DNA of 64,000 nt from positions 3,057,001-3,121,000 of the forward strand of contig JAWHQI010000028.1 in assembly GCA_033032865.1 (NCBI GenBank). Direction: 5' to 3'. Below are positions 1 through 12,381 of the stretch, one piece after another. Source of the DNA: Dactylorhiza incarnata. Its lineage: Eukaryota > Streptophyta > Magnoliopsida > Asparagales > Orchidaceae. The notes under the pieces were generated by a model. The model was not told the origin of the DNA, made no database searches, and was given only the letters and a program-made list of their open reading frames with translations. The translations under genes and the position numbers were made by a program. The first letter of the stretch is position 1, and every line of letters starts with the position of its first letter.

Positions 1-1160
1 TGTTTTGCTAGAAATCTGATGGCGTCAAAAACATCGTATGTGTTGCCCTTATGTTTCGTGTGAGAACAAACGTTGGTTTGGAAAGGGTAATTTTGTGCGT
101 AATGATTGGCTTGTAAAGCCGCTTGTATGTAAGGGCGTGACTTTGTCTTTGTGGTCAGCTGGCTAGCCCGTGAATGCTTGGATTCATGTGGGGAGACTGT
201 CCCGGCAAGATGAGTCCCATTTTGTGCTAACTGACGAGAACAAGTATAATGATACGCCTGTTGGCAAGATGAGCCATGTAAGGGGTGAGGTCTCAGTGGA
301 GTTCTTGGCTTTTGGCTTAGTGATTGTGGCGAGAATAAGTATGTTGATGCGCCCGTTGGCAAGATGGGCCATGTAAGGGTGAGGTCTCAGTGGAGTTCTT
401 GGCCTTGGGCTTGCTCGCCCGTGGGGAAATGATAAGTACCCTTGGTTTGTTGTGAAATGATGATGTGTGTTGTTATGTTAGAAGCATACGTCATAGGGTA
501 CCTTGGGTGAAACTCAGGTTTGCATACATGTTGCATTGTTAGGCCCCTTACTTTTATTGCTCAACATAGAAACGTGGATGATGCTTGTGACACTCATGCC
601 TGTCGTTTTTATGTTATTATTGTTTATTACATTTGCATACAAAGTGCTGACTTGCAGGGTGATGTAGTTTCCCGGGGTCCGTTAGGACGGCCGGGAGGAG
701 GGGTGTTGTTACACCGTTGTTGGTCAGCCAAAGCTGACCCTCGTTATACCGCTCTTTGTGATTTGGATGCAGGGCAAGGATCGCAGGCTGGAACCAGTTC
801 GCCAGCCAAAAAGTCTTAAGCTTCATGAAGTGCACTTTTCCTGTTTTCCTGTTTGACTATGTTATCTTTACTTGTTCCGGCTTGTACGCCGAGGTAGCAT
901 AGGATTGTTATAATCTTTTGGGCTCATTCTATGCCTTGTTTGATGACTTGAGTATGGGTTTTGTAAGGCCTTAAGGCCGTAGTACTCTTATGTAGATGTG
1001 GACAACTTCTGTGGTTTATTTAATGTTTCCGCTGTGTTTGTTCTGAGTTTTGAGTTGGGTTGTTTCTATAGCACTTTTTAATACTAAAGTTGTGGCGATT
1101 ATATGTTGTGGGGTCCCGGCCGGACCTATATTATATAGTCATTGCATGGGAGGTGTTACA
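1..1160 (+). mobile_element. Ty3/gypsy LTR, 3' portion (solo LTR or element end)
   Basis: Seen: block-wise similarity to the 5' LTR ending at 56970. Shared landmarks in the same order are a ttgcattgttaggcccc-like block near 530, gacttgcagggtga near 650, agcttcatgaagtg near 820, ggccttaaggcc near 970, and the terminal block from about 1080 that ends in GTGTTACA at 1160. No primer-binding site follows, so this is a 3' LTR or a solo LTR rather than a 5' LTR. About 75 bp near 662-735 have no counterpart in the other copy. The window begins inside the LTR, so its start is unknown. No coding capacity is credible here. Confidence 0.7.
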
Positions 1161-2750
1161 TGGCGTATAAACTTAGTCTTAGTCGACGTGCGTCGAATAC
1201 TTCTCGACGCACAAAAGTTTAACTTAGTTAATTCTTATTCTTGAGTGCATTCTGATTCTTTGGCATCATGTACCTAATTACAACTCATACTTATACAATA
1301 TATTGCCTTTCTTTACATATTTTGGCATCTTCCTAGATCACTTAATCCGTTATATCAAATCATAAGGGGTTTTCCTAGCAATCTCCTCTTATTTGATATA
1401 ACATATTTTACAAAAGGCTAAGTGATTTTAAGAAAGAAAAACATGGGGTTCTGGATAGACACAGACGTGAATAAACATAGAGAAAAATAGACAAACATTT
1501 GTGCAAAACTCCAACTCATTTCTTTATATTATATGTCATCCTGAACCTTTACAAAAGAGAGAAAAGTAGAAATACAACAAAAAGAAGAAACATGTTTCAG
1601 TGCTTGTCAAGATAGAAGGTGAGTGCGGAAATCAGCTTTTTTTGAAGCAGATTTACACCTTCAGTAATTATAGGGGTAACTCTGAGAGGACAAGTCTCAA
1701 TGTCTTGAGATAAGTTAAAGAATTTTCTTAGGACATCATCAATCAAGGAGTAAATTGTAACATCCCGACTTGTATTGAACCACCAGGACCCTAGATGACC
1801 CAAAGAAAGTTACCCGAACACCTAAAAGGTACCAGAGAATCTAGGAAATGACTCAAAATCGTATATTGAGCATACATGTTCCGAATCAACTTCAGTCAAT
1901 TGCAATAGACTCGTATAGTCGATACGAATGTAACGATATTATTATCTGCCTCCGCCTTAACGATATTATTATCCGCAGACCCAAATGGTCTACGGACAGC
2001 TGTTTCCTCCATTTCGATGATACTATTCGCGCCCCTGGTGGTTTGCAGATAGCCTTCTCCTGTGACCGGGCCACTAGATGTGAAGGAGAGCTCGCGGGTA
2101 AGGGTAGTTTGAACTCGTAGATGGGCGAGTACAGTTTTGTCGTCTGGACTCGCTCTACACCATCTGAAGGGGTAGGCGAGTACGACCAGGGTCTAGACCT
2201 ATTTCCCTCTGGTTGGGCGAGTACTTGGCCTACTCGCCTAATACATGTTGCACAAATTAACCAGGACTTATTACAGTTATTCACAAAGCAAGAGTAAGAA
2301 CTTGTGTTTAGAACTATGTGATAATACATTGAAAAGGCTTAAACAGTATCTCACTATGGATGAGCATGTTAAACTTGAAGAGAAAGCAAATGAAAAAAAA
2401 AATTGGTACTACAATTAAATTTTTAAAACGTGAAGCATTGGATTAGGAGTTGATTAATTTGTGAACATGGAATAACTACTAAAACTATCCACTCAAACTT
2501 AAACTAAGCATTGTCCTAATGTAATATAAATTCATAATAGAAGCGGGGAAATGAACGAATGTACTATATTTCAGTTCTTCATCCAAGGCCTTGTCCAAAA
2601 TGTGTGTCCACTTGGTTTACAAATGTTGGAATATTATTCTATATTCCTATATTAATATACAAAATAATATAATTTTTCGGTATTAAAACTTTTCCAGAGC
2701 AGCAATATTGCAATATTAATAAGATTGCATGAAGGGGTGAGAAATAAATA
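1161..2750. other. No gene recognised
   Basis: Mostly AT-rich, with a GC-richer patch at about 2030-2240 containing several GGGCGAGTA-like words. Similar gggcgagtgg words recur near 63790, so this may be debris of the element at the right window edge. Open frames are short and show no family motif. Confidence 0.4.
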
Positions 2751-2754
2751 AGAG

Positions 2755-3550
2755 AGTAATCTATAGTTTAGAATCGAGCCTGGGTAAGGCGTGTGATCAC
2801 TGCCCTAAAGAAGTTGCACCACCCTCCGGCAGGGCTTTCACCGATGCTCACTCCTCCAAGGTATAACTCCCGGCTAGATTCCGAAAGCTCCGATGTGCGC
2901 GGACACCGAAGAAGCACAGAGCACCCGAACTCCCACTTGATGAAGCAAATGTAAAGAAAAGAAAGCACGTAGAAGAACGTCACAAAACAGAGAGAGCAGC
3001 AGGGCGACTATTTCTGAGAAGAACGAGAATATATAAAACGAAGGCAGTAAATCGCCGAAAAAAAGGATCTCGAAAATGGCAATATTAAAACCATAATAAA
3101 TATCAACGGTTATAATTGGAAGGCACGTAATCGGGAAGAGAAACGATGCATATTTCCAACGTAAATAAAGGCAAGAAACACGCATATATGAGCGGTTAGA
3201 AAACACGCGTAATAATTACAAGAGAAAACGCGAACGGAAAAGGTTACGTCGAGTACATATCGACGCAACGTCGAAATCTGAACGGAGGAACTCGACGCAA
3301 CGTCGAGTTCTTATCAACGCAGACTTAAACGACGGAAAATTGGTCGACGTATGCGTCGACAACTTATCGACGCAAGAAAGTTGCTTCGAATTCTTATCGA
3401 CGCAACTCCGAATAAAAGCTTTGAAACTATTTTGAACAAAAAATACAATTCAATTCTTCCCCAAATCCAAATCCAAATCCAAATCCAAATCCAAATCCAA
3501 ATCCAAATCCAAATCCAAATCTAAATCCGGTCCGGTGCGGTGCGCGCGCG
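2755..3550. mobile_element. Remnant of Sirevirus-like LTR (CGTCGA-rich)
   Basis: Seen: repeated words of the form CGACGCAACGTCGA and GTCGACG between 3245 and 3410, on a background of AT-rich sequence. The same words are dense in both LTRs of the nested element at 28967-37536 (near 29240-29480 and 36200-36425) and in that element's interior (33830-33990). I infer a diverged relative or LTR fragment of that family. No termini, primer site or coding region were located, so boundaries are approximate. Confidence 0.4.
3461..3526 (+). repeat. Hexanucleotide microsatellite (CCAAAT)n
   Basis: Eleven consecutive CCAAAT-type units, the last one with a C to T change. It is followed by a short GCGCGC run at 3542-3553. 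Confidence 0.95.
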
Positions 3551-4290
3551 CGCGTGTGGTTCATAGTTTCTCCTTATGTTCTTTTGAACAAGTAAGAAAG
3601 AGTGAATACATATATATACTTGTAAACTAGAAAACATAGGAGCATGGTGGGACTAATGGGTTCATCCTTTCATATATGAAAGGTTCCCTCCAAAAATTTG
3701 GATTCCCTCCAATTTGGTTTTGGAGCTTTTCATCAAGTATGAATAGCCATACAACAAACACCTTAAAGACTCCAATAAAACATTATAAAATAAATGTTTT
3801 ATTTACATAATTTCTAACAACAAAATCATGTATGCTTGATCAAAACCTGCAATGAAAACAGAAAACGGAAAAGAGAGGGACAAACATAATAGAAGATTAG
3901 CACAAAATAGCTTGGGTTTCCTCTCAAGAAGCACTTTGTTTAAAATATTTAAGCTGGACCAAATGCTTGTATTAAACATAGTTCAAATAAAACAGTTCGT
4001 AATGCAAAAAATAAAATGCAGTAGTCTACGCGAACACACAATCCTAAGGCGACTAATTATGTATGCTTATTAAAAAGTCAGGCATACACTATCTTGCAAT
4101 ACAGTTTAAAAATAAACGATGAAGGCACAGGGACCAAGCTACTGGACAGAGCGGATGGGTGGTTAACCCTTCGTCCACGTGCCCCTCCATCTTCAATTCA
4201 GTCACCTGAGCTACCCAAATCCATTTTTGTTTAGAACTTTTCTAAAAATCTACACTTGGTGATCACCATCTCGACACCTCTTCAGCTTCT
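3551..4290. other. No gene recognised
   Basis: AT-rich sequence with a short perfect palindrome, CCTTTCATATATGAAAGG, near 3667. No motif-bearing frame on either strand. Confidence 0.4.
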
Positions 4291-4294
4291 GGAA

Positions 4295-5860
4295 TATGCA
4301 CCTCAACAACTTTTCTCATTTCCTACACACTCAACAATACGCAAGTGCATAGTGCAAGGAGATAATACTTCAACATTTACTAATTTAAGATAAATACAAT
4401 CATTCAACTCAAGGACGGTGATACAACCGCTAGAAGGCTGGAGAGTGGCACCAATAGAACTCAAGAAAAGGGCCCCTAAGATAGGCAATGAAGTGTTTTC
4501 CTTAGGGCCCATCACTTGAAAGCTTGTCTTATAGATGTCCTCTTCGAATTAAATGTCTACATTCTTCATTCCTCCCTCCATGCAAGTTATATCACCATTC
4601 ACCAATTTGGTAGGAACACCCACACGTAATGGGTCTCCTAATTAAAATGTTTTCACATCACTAATTGATATTAGATTTATAGAAGCACCCATGTCACGGA
4701 GAGTTGTTGTAGGAGAATTGTTTATTAAACATTGGACCACAATAATCCCTTGTTAAGTAGGTGTGGGTTTCACAACCACTCGGGCTTGCTCCTTTGGGTT
4801 TGTTTCAGTAGTACTTGGTAGTTTTCCATGTTTTCGTTCAACAACTAAATTGGCGAGCATGCCTATTTGATTATCCAAGTTCATTATTGATGCCTCCTGG
4901 TTTTGAAGGGCCGGATTAGTTCTAGCCATGAAAATTTTCCATTAGAATTTCGTGGTTGCTCTTCCTTTCCTGTGGAGGTGGTCCTTGATTATGTTGGGTG
5001 CTTACTCCTCACTGTCCTCCGTAACCTTGTTCGTGGCTCCATGAAAAGTTGGGATAGTTCCTCCGGATGAGATTATATGTAATGGAGTAGGGGTTGTTGC
5101 GTTGTTGGTTCCCTACATATTGAACAGATTCATTAGAAATAAAAGGAGAAGAGATAGAAGGATTACTTATGCTACATTCAAAGTGTGGTGCCCTAGGTTC
5201 TGCAATTATCGCACGAGACTGCCATCACAGGTAAAGGTGCAGATGAGTTCTCTACTAAAATTCTTAAGTTGTCAAGCTTCTTGTTAACCATATTAAGTTG
5301 TGCACTAAGCGTTGTGAAGTTGTCTACTTCCAATACTCTGCAACCTTCTTCACTAAATTTATTCCATCTCCCCATTGCTGACTATTAGATGCACTCTCTT
5401 CTAGTATCTCCAATGATTCCTCTGGAGTTTTGTGAGCCTCCGGTAGCGACATCAATTGTGGTTTTGATGGTTGGGTCCAATCTATAATAAAAAGTTCGCA
5501 CCTGCAACCAAGGTTGATTGCATGACGTGGACACTTCCTTAATAGATCATTGAACCGATCCCAAGCTTCTGCCAACAATTCTTGGTCTTGCTGTCAGAAG
5601 GTTGTAATTTCATTGTGAAGCTGAATTGTCTTCCCCGGTGGAAAGTACTTCCTAGACATTTCTCTATCATCTCTCAGGAATCAATTGATCTAGCTGGTAA
5701 TGATTGAAGTCATGCCTTTGCTCGATCGCGTAGAGAGAATGAGATCAGTTGCATCCTGATAACTTCATTGGAAATACTGGTATATCGAAAAGTATTGCAA
5801 ATTTCTAGAAATTTGGAGATATGCAGGTTGTGTTCCTCCATAGGAGAACCGAAAACTAAA
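4295..5860 (-). pseudogene. Athila/Tat-type Ty3/gypsy gag-protease, decayed
   Basis: Read on the minus strand from 5860 down. The capsid region starts with a frame containing HISKFLEICNTFRYT and FSLRDRAKA (about 5690-5850), then LAEAWDRFNDLLRKCP (about 5530-5575), KTPEESLEILEESASN-QQWG (about 5360-5460) and ALSAQLNMVNKKLDNLRIL (about 5240-5310). This order is that of Athila-type gag. Further on come ETNPKEQARVVVKP (about 4780-4830) and a protease-like block around MGASINLISISDV (about 4660-4700), where the expected Asp of the D-x-GAS motif is in the form DMGAS. Frames shift repeatedly and there are internal stops, so it is not functional. It is preceded on the same strand by a matching primer-binding site. 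No pol remains. Confidence 0.72.
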
Positions 5861-6290
5861 TCGTATTTTGAATCATTTGTATAATGGCCAGCTTAATTTC
5901 AAATGTGAGAGTTTGTATTACCGACCGGAGGATTGGCGAGGCGCTTCCAACGGTGGAAATATAATACTCCCTCATCGTTATCTACCTTGGCTGTTGCTGA
6001 ACCTCCGGGTTGAAATGAGGATTAACTTCATCATTCTGACCCTCCATCACTTGAGCTTCGCTTCATAGTAGTCGTAGTGTGCGTTCGATCTCAATGTCGT
6101 AAGGTAGAGGTACCTTCTGACGCATCCTTTGCATAAATAATGAGAAAATCTAAAGAAAACTTCCCTAACTATGAGTGAACTGAAAAGGCAAAAATCAAAG
6201 AAAGGGAAAAGAGAAATTACAAGAAACAAAAGAGATGCTTAAACTAGTCTCAAAATCGTTGTTGAAGTACCTCTTTAGGAATAATCTGTA

Positions 6291-6313
6291 TTCCCTGGTA
6301 ACGACACCAAAAA
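6291..6313 (-). promoter_or_regulatory. Athila/Tat-type primer-binding site
   Basis: The minus strand reads TTTTTGGTGTCGTTACC and continues AGGGAA. This is two or three changes from the TTTTTGGCGCCGTTGCCGGGGA-type site that Athila and Tat elements use. It lies about 440 bp upstream of the gag remnant in the correct orientation. The 5' LTR should therefore begin immediately to the right (from about 6314), but its far end was not identified. Confidence 0.7.
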
Positions 6314-7195
6314 CTTGATCGCAGTCAGATGAGCGGTGCAAATCCCAAAGAAAGTGCAACGACAATGTACTAGTTAAAGTAGTAAAGTAAGTGAACGAGT
6401 TTGTCGAATCCACAGAGAATACGGACCGGTAGTGTAAGATCCCCCCTCCCAAATCGGCGGTCCGACCGAGGGATCTTATCGCACACCACCCTTTTAGCAC
6501 GACGCCGAAGCGATCTTGGGGGGTGAAGTTACTAGCTTCTCCAACCCCCTTCCTTGAGCACTCCGTCGTCACGCCTAGGGGTGGTGTTAAGCGAAAGTCA
6601 CTACACATCAACAGAGTAGGGAAGCAATATTCTAGCGGAAGACATCATCAAAGAGTGCACTTTATAACACTTAGTGGAAGACGTGGTACTATAGCGGAAG
6701 ATTAACTATCACAGAAATCTTAAACTCAAGACCTGTATGAATAATTTTCATATCTCAGCCGCATTAAATCCTGTTCATCAAGGATTCATTGCCAATATAT
6801 AGATACCGTGAGGTGGGGCACAACAAAAATGGATGCGGCTTAACAACTTGTACCTGACGTAGCCTGCTCTATGGATTCATCCACACATGGGTGATCTCTC
6901 TCACCCGCACCTGTCATATGTGCTAAAGACAAGTTATTAGAACCACGAACAGAATCCAACCCATACTACAAACAAACATAATATAACATTTATAAGGGAG
7001 GGGATATCTGGACTCTTATTGGGCCGAGGCAGTCTTCCCACGACCACCGCCTACGTACTCCGTATCATCCTGCATACAGTATCAGACCCACGTAGTTCTA
7101 TTAGTTTCGCACGGGCTGCCCTCCCAGACCGTCCGTCGTACGGGTTGCCTTAGAGTAAAACTCATCGGCCATCCGACATCCTCCCAAGGCACATT
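6314..7195 (-). mobile_element. Probable 5' LTR side of the Athila-like element
   Basis: Inferred only from its position beyond the primer-binding site. Contains a GC-rich block at 6435-6560. No TG..CA termini were confirmed, and the open frames here carry no recognisable protein motif. Confidence 0.3.
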
Positions 7196-7198
7196 TTG

Positions 7199-7362
7199 CA
7201 CATTTAATTCCCGTAGGAATATTTCTCGAAGGCACGATATATTCCCGTAGAAATATTTCTCGAAGACACAATATATTTCCGTAGGAATATATTTCGGAGG
7301 CACAATATAATTCCCGTAGGAATATTTCTTGAAGGCACAATATATTCCTGTAGGAATCTAAA
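7199..7362. repeat. 38-bp tandem repeat, about 4.5 copies
   Basis: Repeats of a unit containing TTCCCGTAGGAATATTTCTC followed by GAAGGCACAATATA. Copies begin near 7208, 7242, 7277 and 7311, with a truncated last copy near 7345. Copies differ by point changes and small indels. Confidence 0.85.
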
Positions 7363-7386
7363 TCACGGTCAATACAAGAACAAAAT

Positions 7387-9010
7387 CTCAAAACATTGAT
7401 TCGTCTGCGCTGCTCTACAAGCGACGGCCAGTTCGGCACTATTTAGGGTTGACTCTGAAGGGATGCCCCATCTCCACGTCAACTCTAAATTATGGGGAAT
7501 AATGAAGGAAAAACTAAAACATCGATCTGTCCGCTCTGCTCTACAAGCGGCAGCAAGTTCGACACCATTTAGGGTTGACTCTGAAGGAATGCCTCATCTC
7601 CACGTCAACTCTAAATTATAGGCAATAAAGAGGAAAAAGCCAAAACATCGATCTGTCCGCTCTGCTCTACCAGCGGTGGCCAGTTCGGCACCATTTACGG
7701 TTGACTCTGAAGGAATGCCCCATCTCCACGTCAACTCTAAATTATAGGCAATAAAGAAGGAAAATCCAAAACATCGATCTGTCCGCTCTGCTCTGCAAGC
7801 GGCGGCCAGTTCGGCACCATTTAGGGTTGACTCTGAAGGAATGCCCCATCTCCACGTCAACTCTAAATTATAGGCAATAAAGAAAGAAGAGCCAAAACAT
7901 CGATCTGTCCGCTCTACTCTACAAGCGGCGGCCAGTTCGGCACAATTTAGCGTTGACTCTGAAGGAATGTCTCATCTCCACGTCAACTCTAAATTATAGG
8001 CAATAAAGAAGGTAAAGCCAAAACATCGATCTGTCTGCTCTGCTCTGCAAGCGGCGGCCAGTTCGGCACCATTTAGGGTTGACGCTGAAGGAATGTCCCA
8101 TCTTCACATCAACTCTAAATTATAGGCAATAAAGAAAGAAAAGCCAAAAAATCGATCTGTCCGCACTGCTCTACAAGCGGCGGCCAGTTCGGCACTATTT
8201 AGGGTTGACGCTGAAGGAATGTCCCATCTTCACGTCATCTCTAAATTATAGGCAATAAAGAAGGAAAAGCCAAAACATCAATCTGTCTGCACTGCTTTAC
8301 AAGTGGCGTCCAGTTCGGCACTATTTAGAGTTGACGCTGAAGGACTATCTCATCTTCACGTCAACTCTAAATTATAGGCAATAAAGAATGAAAAGCCAAA
8401 ACATCGATCTGTCTGCACTGCTCTACAAGCGACGGCCAGTTCGGCACTATTTAGGGTTGACGCTGAAGGACTGTCCCATCTTCATGTCAACTCTAAATTA
8501 TAGGCAATAAAAAAGGAAAAGCCAAAACATCGATCTGTCCGCTCTGCTCTACAAGCAGCGGCCAGTTCAGCACTATTTAGGGTTGACGCTGAAGGAATGT
8601 CTCATCTTCACGTCAACTCTAAATTATAGGCAATAAAGAAGGAAAAGTCAAAACATTGATCTGTCTGCTCTGCTCTACAAGCGGCGGCCAGTTCGGCACT
8701 ATTTAGGGTTGACGCTGAAGGACTGTCCCATCTTCACGTTAACTCTAAATTATAGGCAATAAAGAAGGAAAAGCCAAAACATCGATTTGTCTGCACTGCT
8801 CTACAAGCGGCGGCTAGTTCGGCACTATTTAGGGTTGACGCTGAAGGAATGTCTCATCTTCACGCCATCTCTAAATTTATAGACAATAAAGAAGGAAAAG
8901 CCAAAACATCGACCTGTCCGCTCTGCTCTACAAGTGGCGGCCAGTTCGGTACTATTTAGGGTTGACCCTGAAAGAATATCTCATCTCACGTCAACTCTAA
9001 ATTTATGGGC
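7387..9010. repeat. 126-bp satellite-like tandem array, about 13 copies
   Basis: Each unit holds a block like CATCGATCTGTCCGCTCTGC, then GCGGCGGCCAGTTCGGCAC, TTTAGGGTTGACTCTGAAGG, CATCTCCACGTCAACTCTAA and ATTATAGGCAATAAAGAAGG. Unit starts run near 7520, 7647, 7774, 7900, 8026, 8152 and onward to 8908, a very regular spacing of about 126 bp. An incomplete first copy starts near 7387. Internally each unit carries an imperfect inverted pair, GGGTTGAC versus GTCAACTC. Long minus-strand frames across it are translations of the repeat. Confidence 0.93.
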
Positions 9011-9039
9011 AATAAAGAAATAAAGTGCAGAATGAATTG

Positions 9040-9232
9040 GACCAGTACGAGACTGGAATGGTACTGAAAAGAAACTGAACGAAAGGTACTGGAATTGAAA
9101 GGAGCGGGACCAGTACGAGACTGGAGTAAAGGAATAATTGCAGAAAGTAAATGCAGGACCAGTACGAGACGGAGCAATAGAATAATTGCAGAAAGTAAAT
9201 GCAAGACCAGTACGAGACTGGAGCACATAAAT
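9040..9232. repeat. Short tandem repeat, 4 copies, 50-60 bp
   Basis: The word ACCAGTACGAGACTGGA recurs near 9049, 9109, 9153 and 9205, separated by AATAATTGCAGAAAGTAAAT-like sequence. It abuts the 126-bp array but shares no unit with it. Confidence 0.85.
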
Positions 9233-10130
9233 GAATAAGCGGGATAGTAGTCCAATCACTCCATATCAGGAGGCTTCAGTTCCATCTCCGTTCATAGGAG
9301 GAAAGTTCTGTTCTAGCTCCGTTCATAGGAGCTTCTTCCAACTTCTGCCTTTTGTTATAGTCCGATCATGAGTTTTAATTGCGACCTTTAATCATGACTT
9401 AAGCGGACTTGAGGAATGATATTATGAGTTCCTTAAATCCTCCAAAGAGGCGGCTCCCAATGTCCGAGCATTATTCTAATCGCAGCTCGTTGAGTTATTA
9501 TTCTATTTTAAGATTATTAAAATAGTAGCCATATCCGACAATCGTCCGACTTTTATTCTGGGCTGATAACATCCATAATGAACTATCATAAATTTTCCAA
9601 GGCCTCTTGAGGTATGAATATCATTTGCTAATTTATTTAGGCTCCAATAACCGACAAATAAATTCCCAAACATAGCAAGAGATGTTTTAAAATCCCCAAA
9701 CCTTTTCAGATGGTGTGTTTCAACCCTTCACACTTCCAATAAATTTTGGAGACATTTCGGAAGAGTGGCTATTTCTTAAAAAATTAAAAACAAAGATTTT
9801 TACCCTCTAAAAATATTAAATCTCTTCCAAAAATTCTTAAATAATTATGGTAAGTGTGGAACAGTAATAGGAAGGCCCCATAATTTTCTCAAAATTTTCT
9901 ATCCACTTTCAAACCCTCTGTTAATTGAAACACAGGAATTTTACCTATTTTTTAATTACCAAAAATACCTAATGATTTCAAAAAATTCTCAAATTTTTTT
10001 TGGAGGCAGCCCTTGTCAGTATCTACAACTTTCATGTTTGAAGTTTTCTTATTTGACTGGTGATTTGGGCTTAGAAAAATAAGGTTCAAATCTGCTTTAT
10101 GCAAACTGATCATGCACGGATCTTGACAGT
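9233..10130. other. No gene recognised
   Basis: Moderately AT-rich, with two similar CTCCGTTCATAGGAG words near 9283 and 9320. No motif-bearing frame. Confidence 0.4.
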
Positions 10131-10737
10131 GATCGGGCGGCTGAGATAGAGCCGCACCGGAGATACACTATGGGCTCCACAGCGGATCCGCCTCTGATCC
10201 GATGTGGGGCTAATGATTACCTAGATTGTCTGCGCCGTTGGATCTCGAGGAGGAGATCCAACGGCGGGTGTAACGCGCGGAGGCTGGAAGGTTGCGGGCT
10301 TCCTTCACCGCCGTCCGGCCGGCGGGTCGCCGTACCACCGCCTCCGACCGGCTCACCGGGGGAAGGCATTTCTCCCGGAGGTGGTCCAGCGGCCTGGCGA
10401 TGCCGCCGTCCGTCGGGAGGAGCGATTACAGAGTAGGGGCTCTCGGGCGCCGCTGGAGCTCGGCTTTCCGGCGGTGACACCGCCTGAAACATTCCCGGTG
10501 AGGGTTTCCAACCCCTCTACGGCGAAGTATGGCTCCCCTGAGGGCTTCGTAGGTTCGGGAGTCCTCCATGCAAGGTTGTAAGGGAGGGGTGACTGAGGGG
10601 GAAAGGTGGAACTCGGTTGTCTTCCTCGGCGCCGGCAGGGGTGGGTGGTGGGGCTGGTTTCAGAAATCTTGGGAGGAGCTCCTGCAGGTCCCCCTTCAAG
10701 TGAAGCCATGGGAGGCCTCATATAGGCAACCTGGAGC

Positions 10738-10773
<36 letters not shown>

Positions 10774-10840
10774 CCCTTCTCCTTCCATCTCGCTCGGGTT
10801 TGGATTCATCCAACCATGGTTGGGTTGAAAGGGGCAGCTG
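10131..10840. other. GC-rich block of unknown origin with long C run
   Basis: Strongly GC-rich compared with both flanks. Overlapping open frames occur on both strands and are rich in Pro, Arg and Gly, as expected from composition alone. A run of 34 C residues spans 10739-10772. Could be an LTR or leader of a GC-rich retroelement, or a first-exon fragment of a host gene. No conserved motif allows a choice. Confidence 0.35.
10739..10772 (+). repeat. Poly-C tract (34 bp)
   Basis: Uninterrupted C run. Runs of this kind are prone to length error in sequencing, so the exact length is uncertain. Confidence 0.9.
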
Positions 10841-11299
10841 TCCATGCATGAGGGGTGGGTCGTACTTTGCTTGGGGTTGGCCAATCAGCAACCAGCCCTT
10901 GGATCATGTGTTTTTTGGTTTGAGTAGATGAGTGGGGAGGGTTAGAGTTAGGTTTGGTCTAACCTTAGATTTTTACCCCTATGGTTAGAAAATATCTCAT
11001 CCCACTTTTATGGGTGCTTTGGGATTAATGCTTATAATCATAGGAGGAGGATGACTTTGGTGGGTGGATGGCTTGGGGTGGAGAGGGTTTAAAGATTATA
11101 AAAACCCTTCTTTTGAGCAGGGTTGACCAAAGTCAACTACAAGTGGGTCCCCCGTGTGGTCAAGATCAATATGAGTCTGAGTCGTCAAGTGTCGGGTCAC
11201 CATGGATGTGGCAGAGTTGAAATCCGGCGTTTACTTATCTCAAAGCTTCGTATAATTTTAATAATGTTTATTTTTATTTACTTGACTAAACGACGTTGG

Positions 11300-12230
11300 A
11301 ATTAGCGAAACGGATTTTGTTGCACTCTTATTGATCATGCGAGTCCGACGCAATTGACGGAATTCAATTCGGGGCATGTTAGCTCACTATTTGAAAAATG
11401 GCGTTGTTGCGACGCTCAAAATTACTCAAAATAGTTGTTTTCTCGAAACGACCTCGGATTACAACGAAATAAATTTCGGGGCACTCGTATTGATCATACG
11501 AGTCTAACGGAACTGACAGAAGTCAATTCAGAGTGAGTATGGTCACTGTACCCCAATGATTTTATTGTGACGCACTACGATACTCAAAATGGTCGTTTTC
11601 TCCAAACGACCTCGGATCGGAACGAAACGAATTCCGTTGAAATTATATTGATCATACGAGTCTAACGTAGCTGACGGAAGTCGAGTCGGAGCACGTATGC
11701 TCCATATTCTAAAATTCTGTCGGCGTGACGCGTTACGATACTCAAAATAGTCATATTCTACATGACCTCAGATCGAAATGAAACGAGTTCCGTTGCACTC
11801 GTATAAACTATACAAGTCTAACACAACAGACGGAAGTTGATACGGAGCACGTATGCTCCATATTCTAAAATTGCGTCGTCGTGACGCGCTATGATACTCA
11901 AAATAGTCATATTCTACATATGACCTCGGATCGAAACGAAACGAGTTCCGTGGCACTCATATCAACTATATGAGTCTAACACAACTGACGGAAGTCGATT
12001 CGGAGCACGTATGCTCCATATTCTAAAATTGCGTCGTCGCGACGCGCTACGATACTCAAAATAGTCATATTCTACATATGACCTCGGATCGAAATGAAAC
12101 GAATTCCGTTGCACTCGTATCAACTATACGAGTCTAACTCAACTGACGAAAGTCGATTCGGAGCACGTATACTCCATAAATTACTTCGGTGTTGTGGCGA
12201 AGCACAATATTACCCAAAACAGTTATTTCT
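11300..12230. repeat. About 155-bp tandem array, 6 copies, diverging to the left
   Basis: The unit contains GTTCCGTTGCACTCGTAT, CATACGAGTCTAACG, ACTGACGGAAGTCGATTCGG, AGCACGTATGCTCCATATTC, TGACGCGCTACGATACTCAA and ATGACCTCGGATCGAAACGA. Copies start near 11310, 11465, 11630, 11785, 11943 and 12102. The three right-hand copies are most alike; the leftmost are degenerate, so the array seems to have expanded from the right. The palindrome AGCACGTATGCTCC recurs once per unit. Confidence 0.88.
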
Positions 12231-12381
12231 CTAAATAACCACCACTATGTGGTGAAGGTCGGATCGTGGTTGTCCTATGACCCGGCCTAAGTTCCTCCAA
12301 GGGTTCAACTAAACCAGCTAGACCCTATTTTAGAGTTGAGATGTTACAGGTAGTATCGACAACTACATCGTCTCTATCTAA

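Noticed and set aside
7387..9010. CRISPR-like regular repeats
   Set aside because: The 126-bp units are contiguous, with no unique spacers and no cas genes, in a plant genome; this is a satellite.
10170..10740. GC-rich frames of 60-130 residues as a host gene exon
   Set aside because: Frames overlap on both strands, lack motifs and end in a poly-C tract; composition alone explains them.
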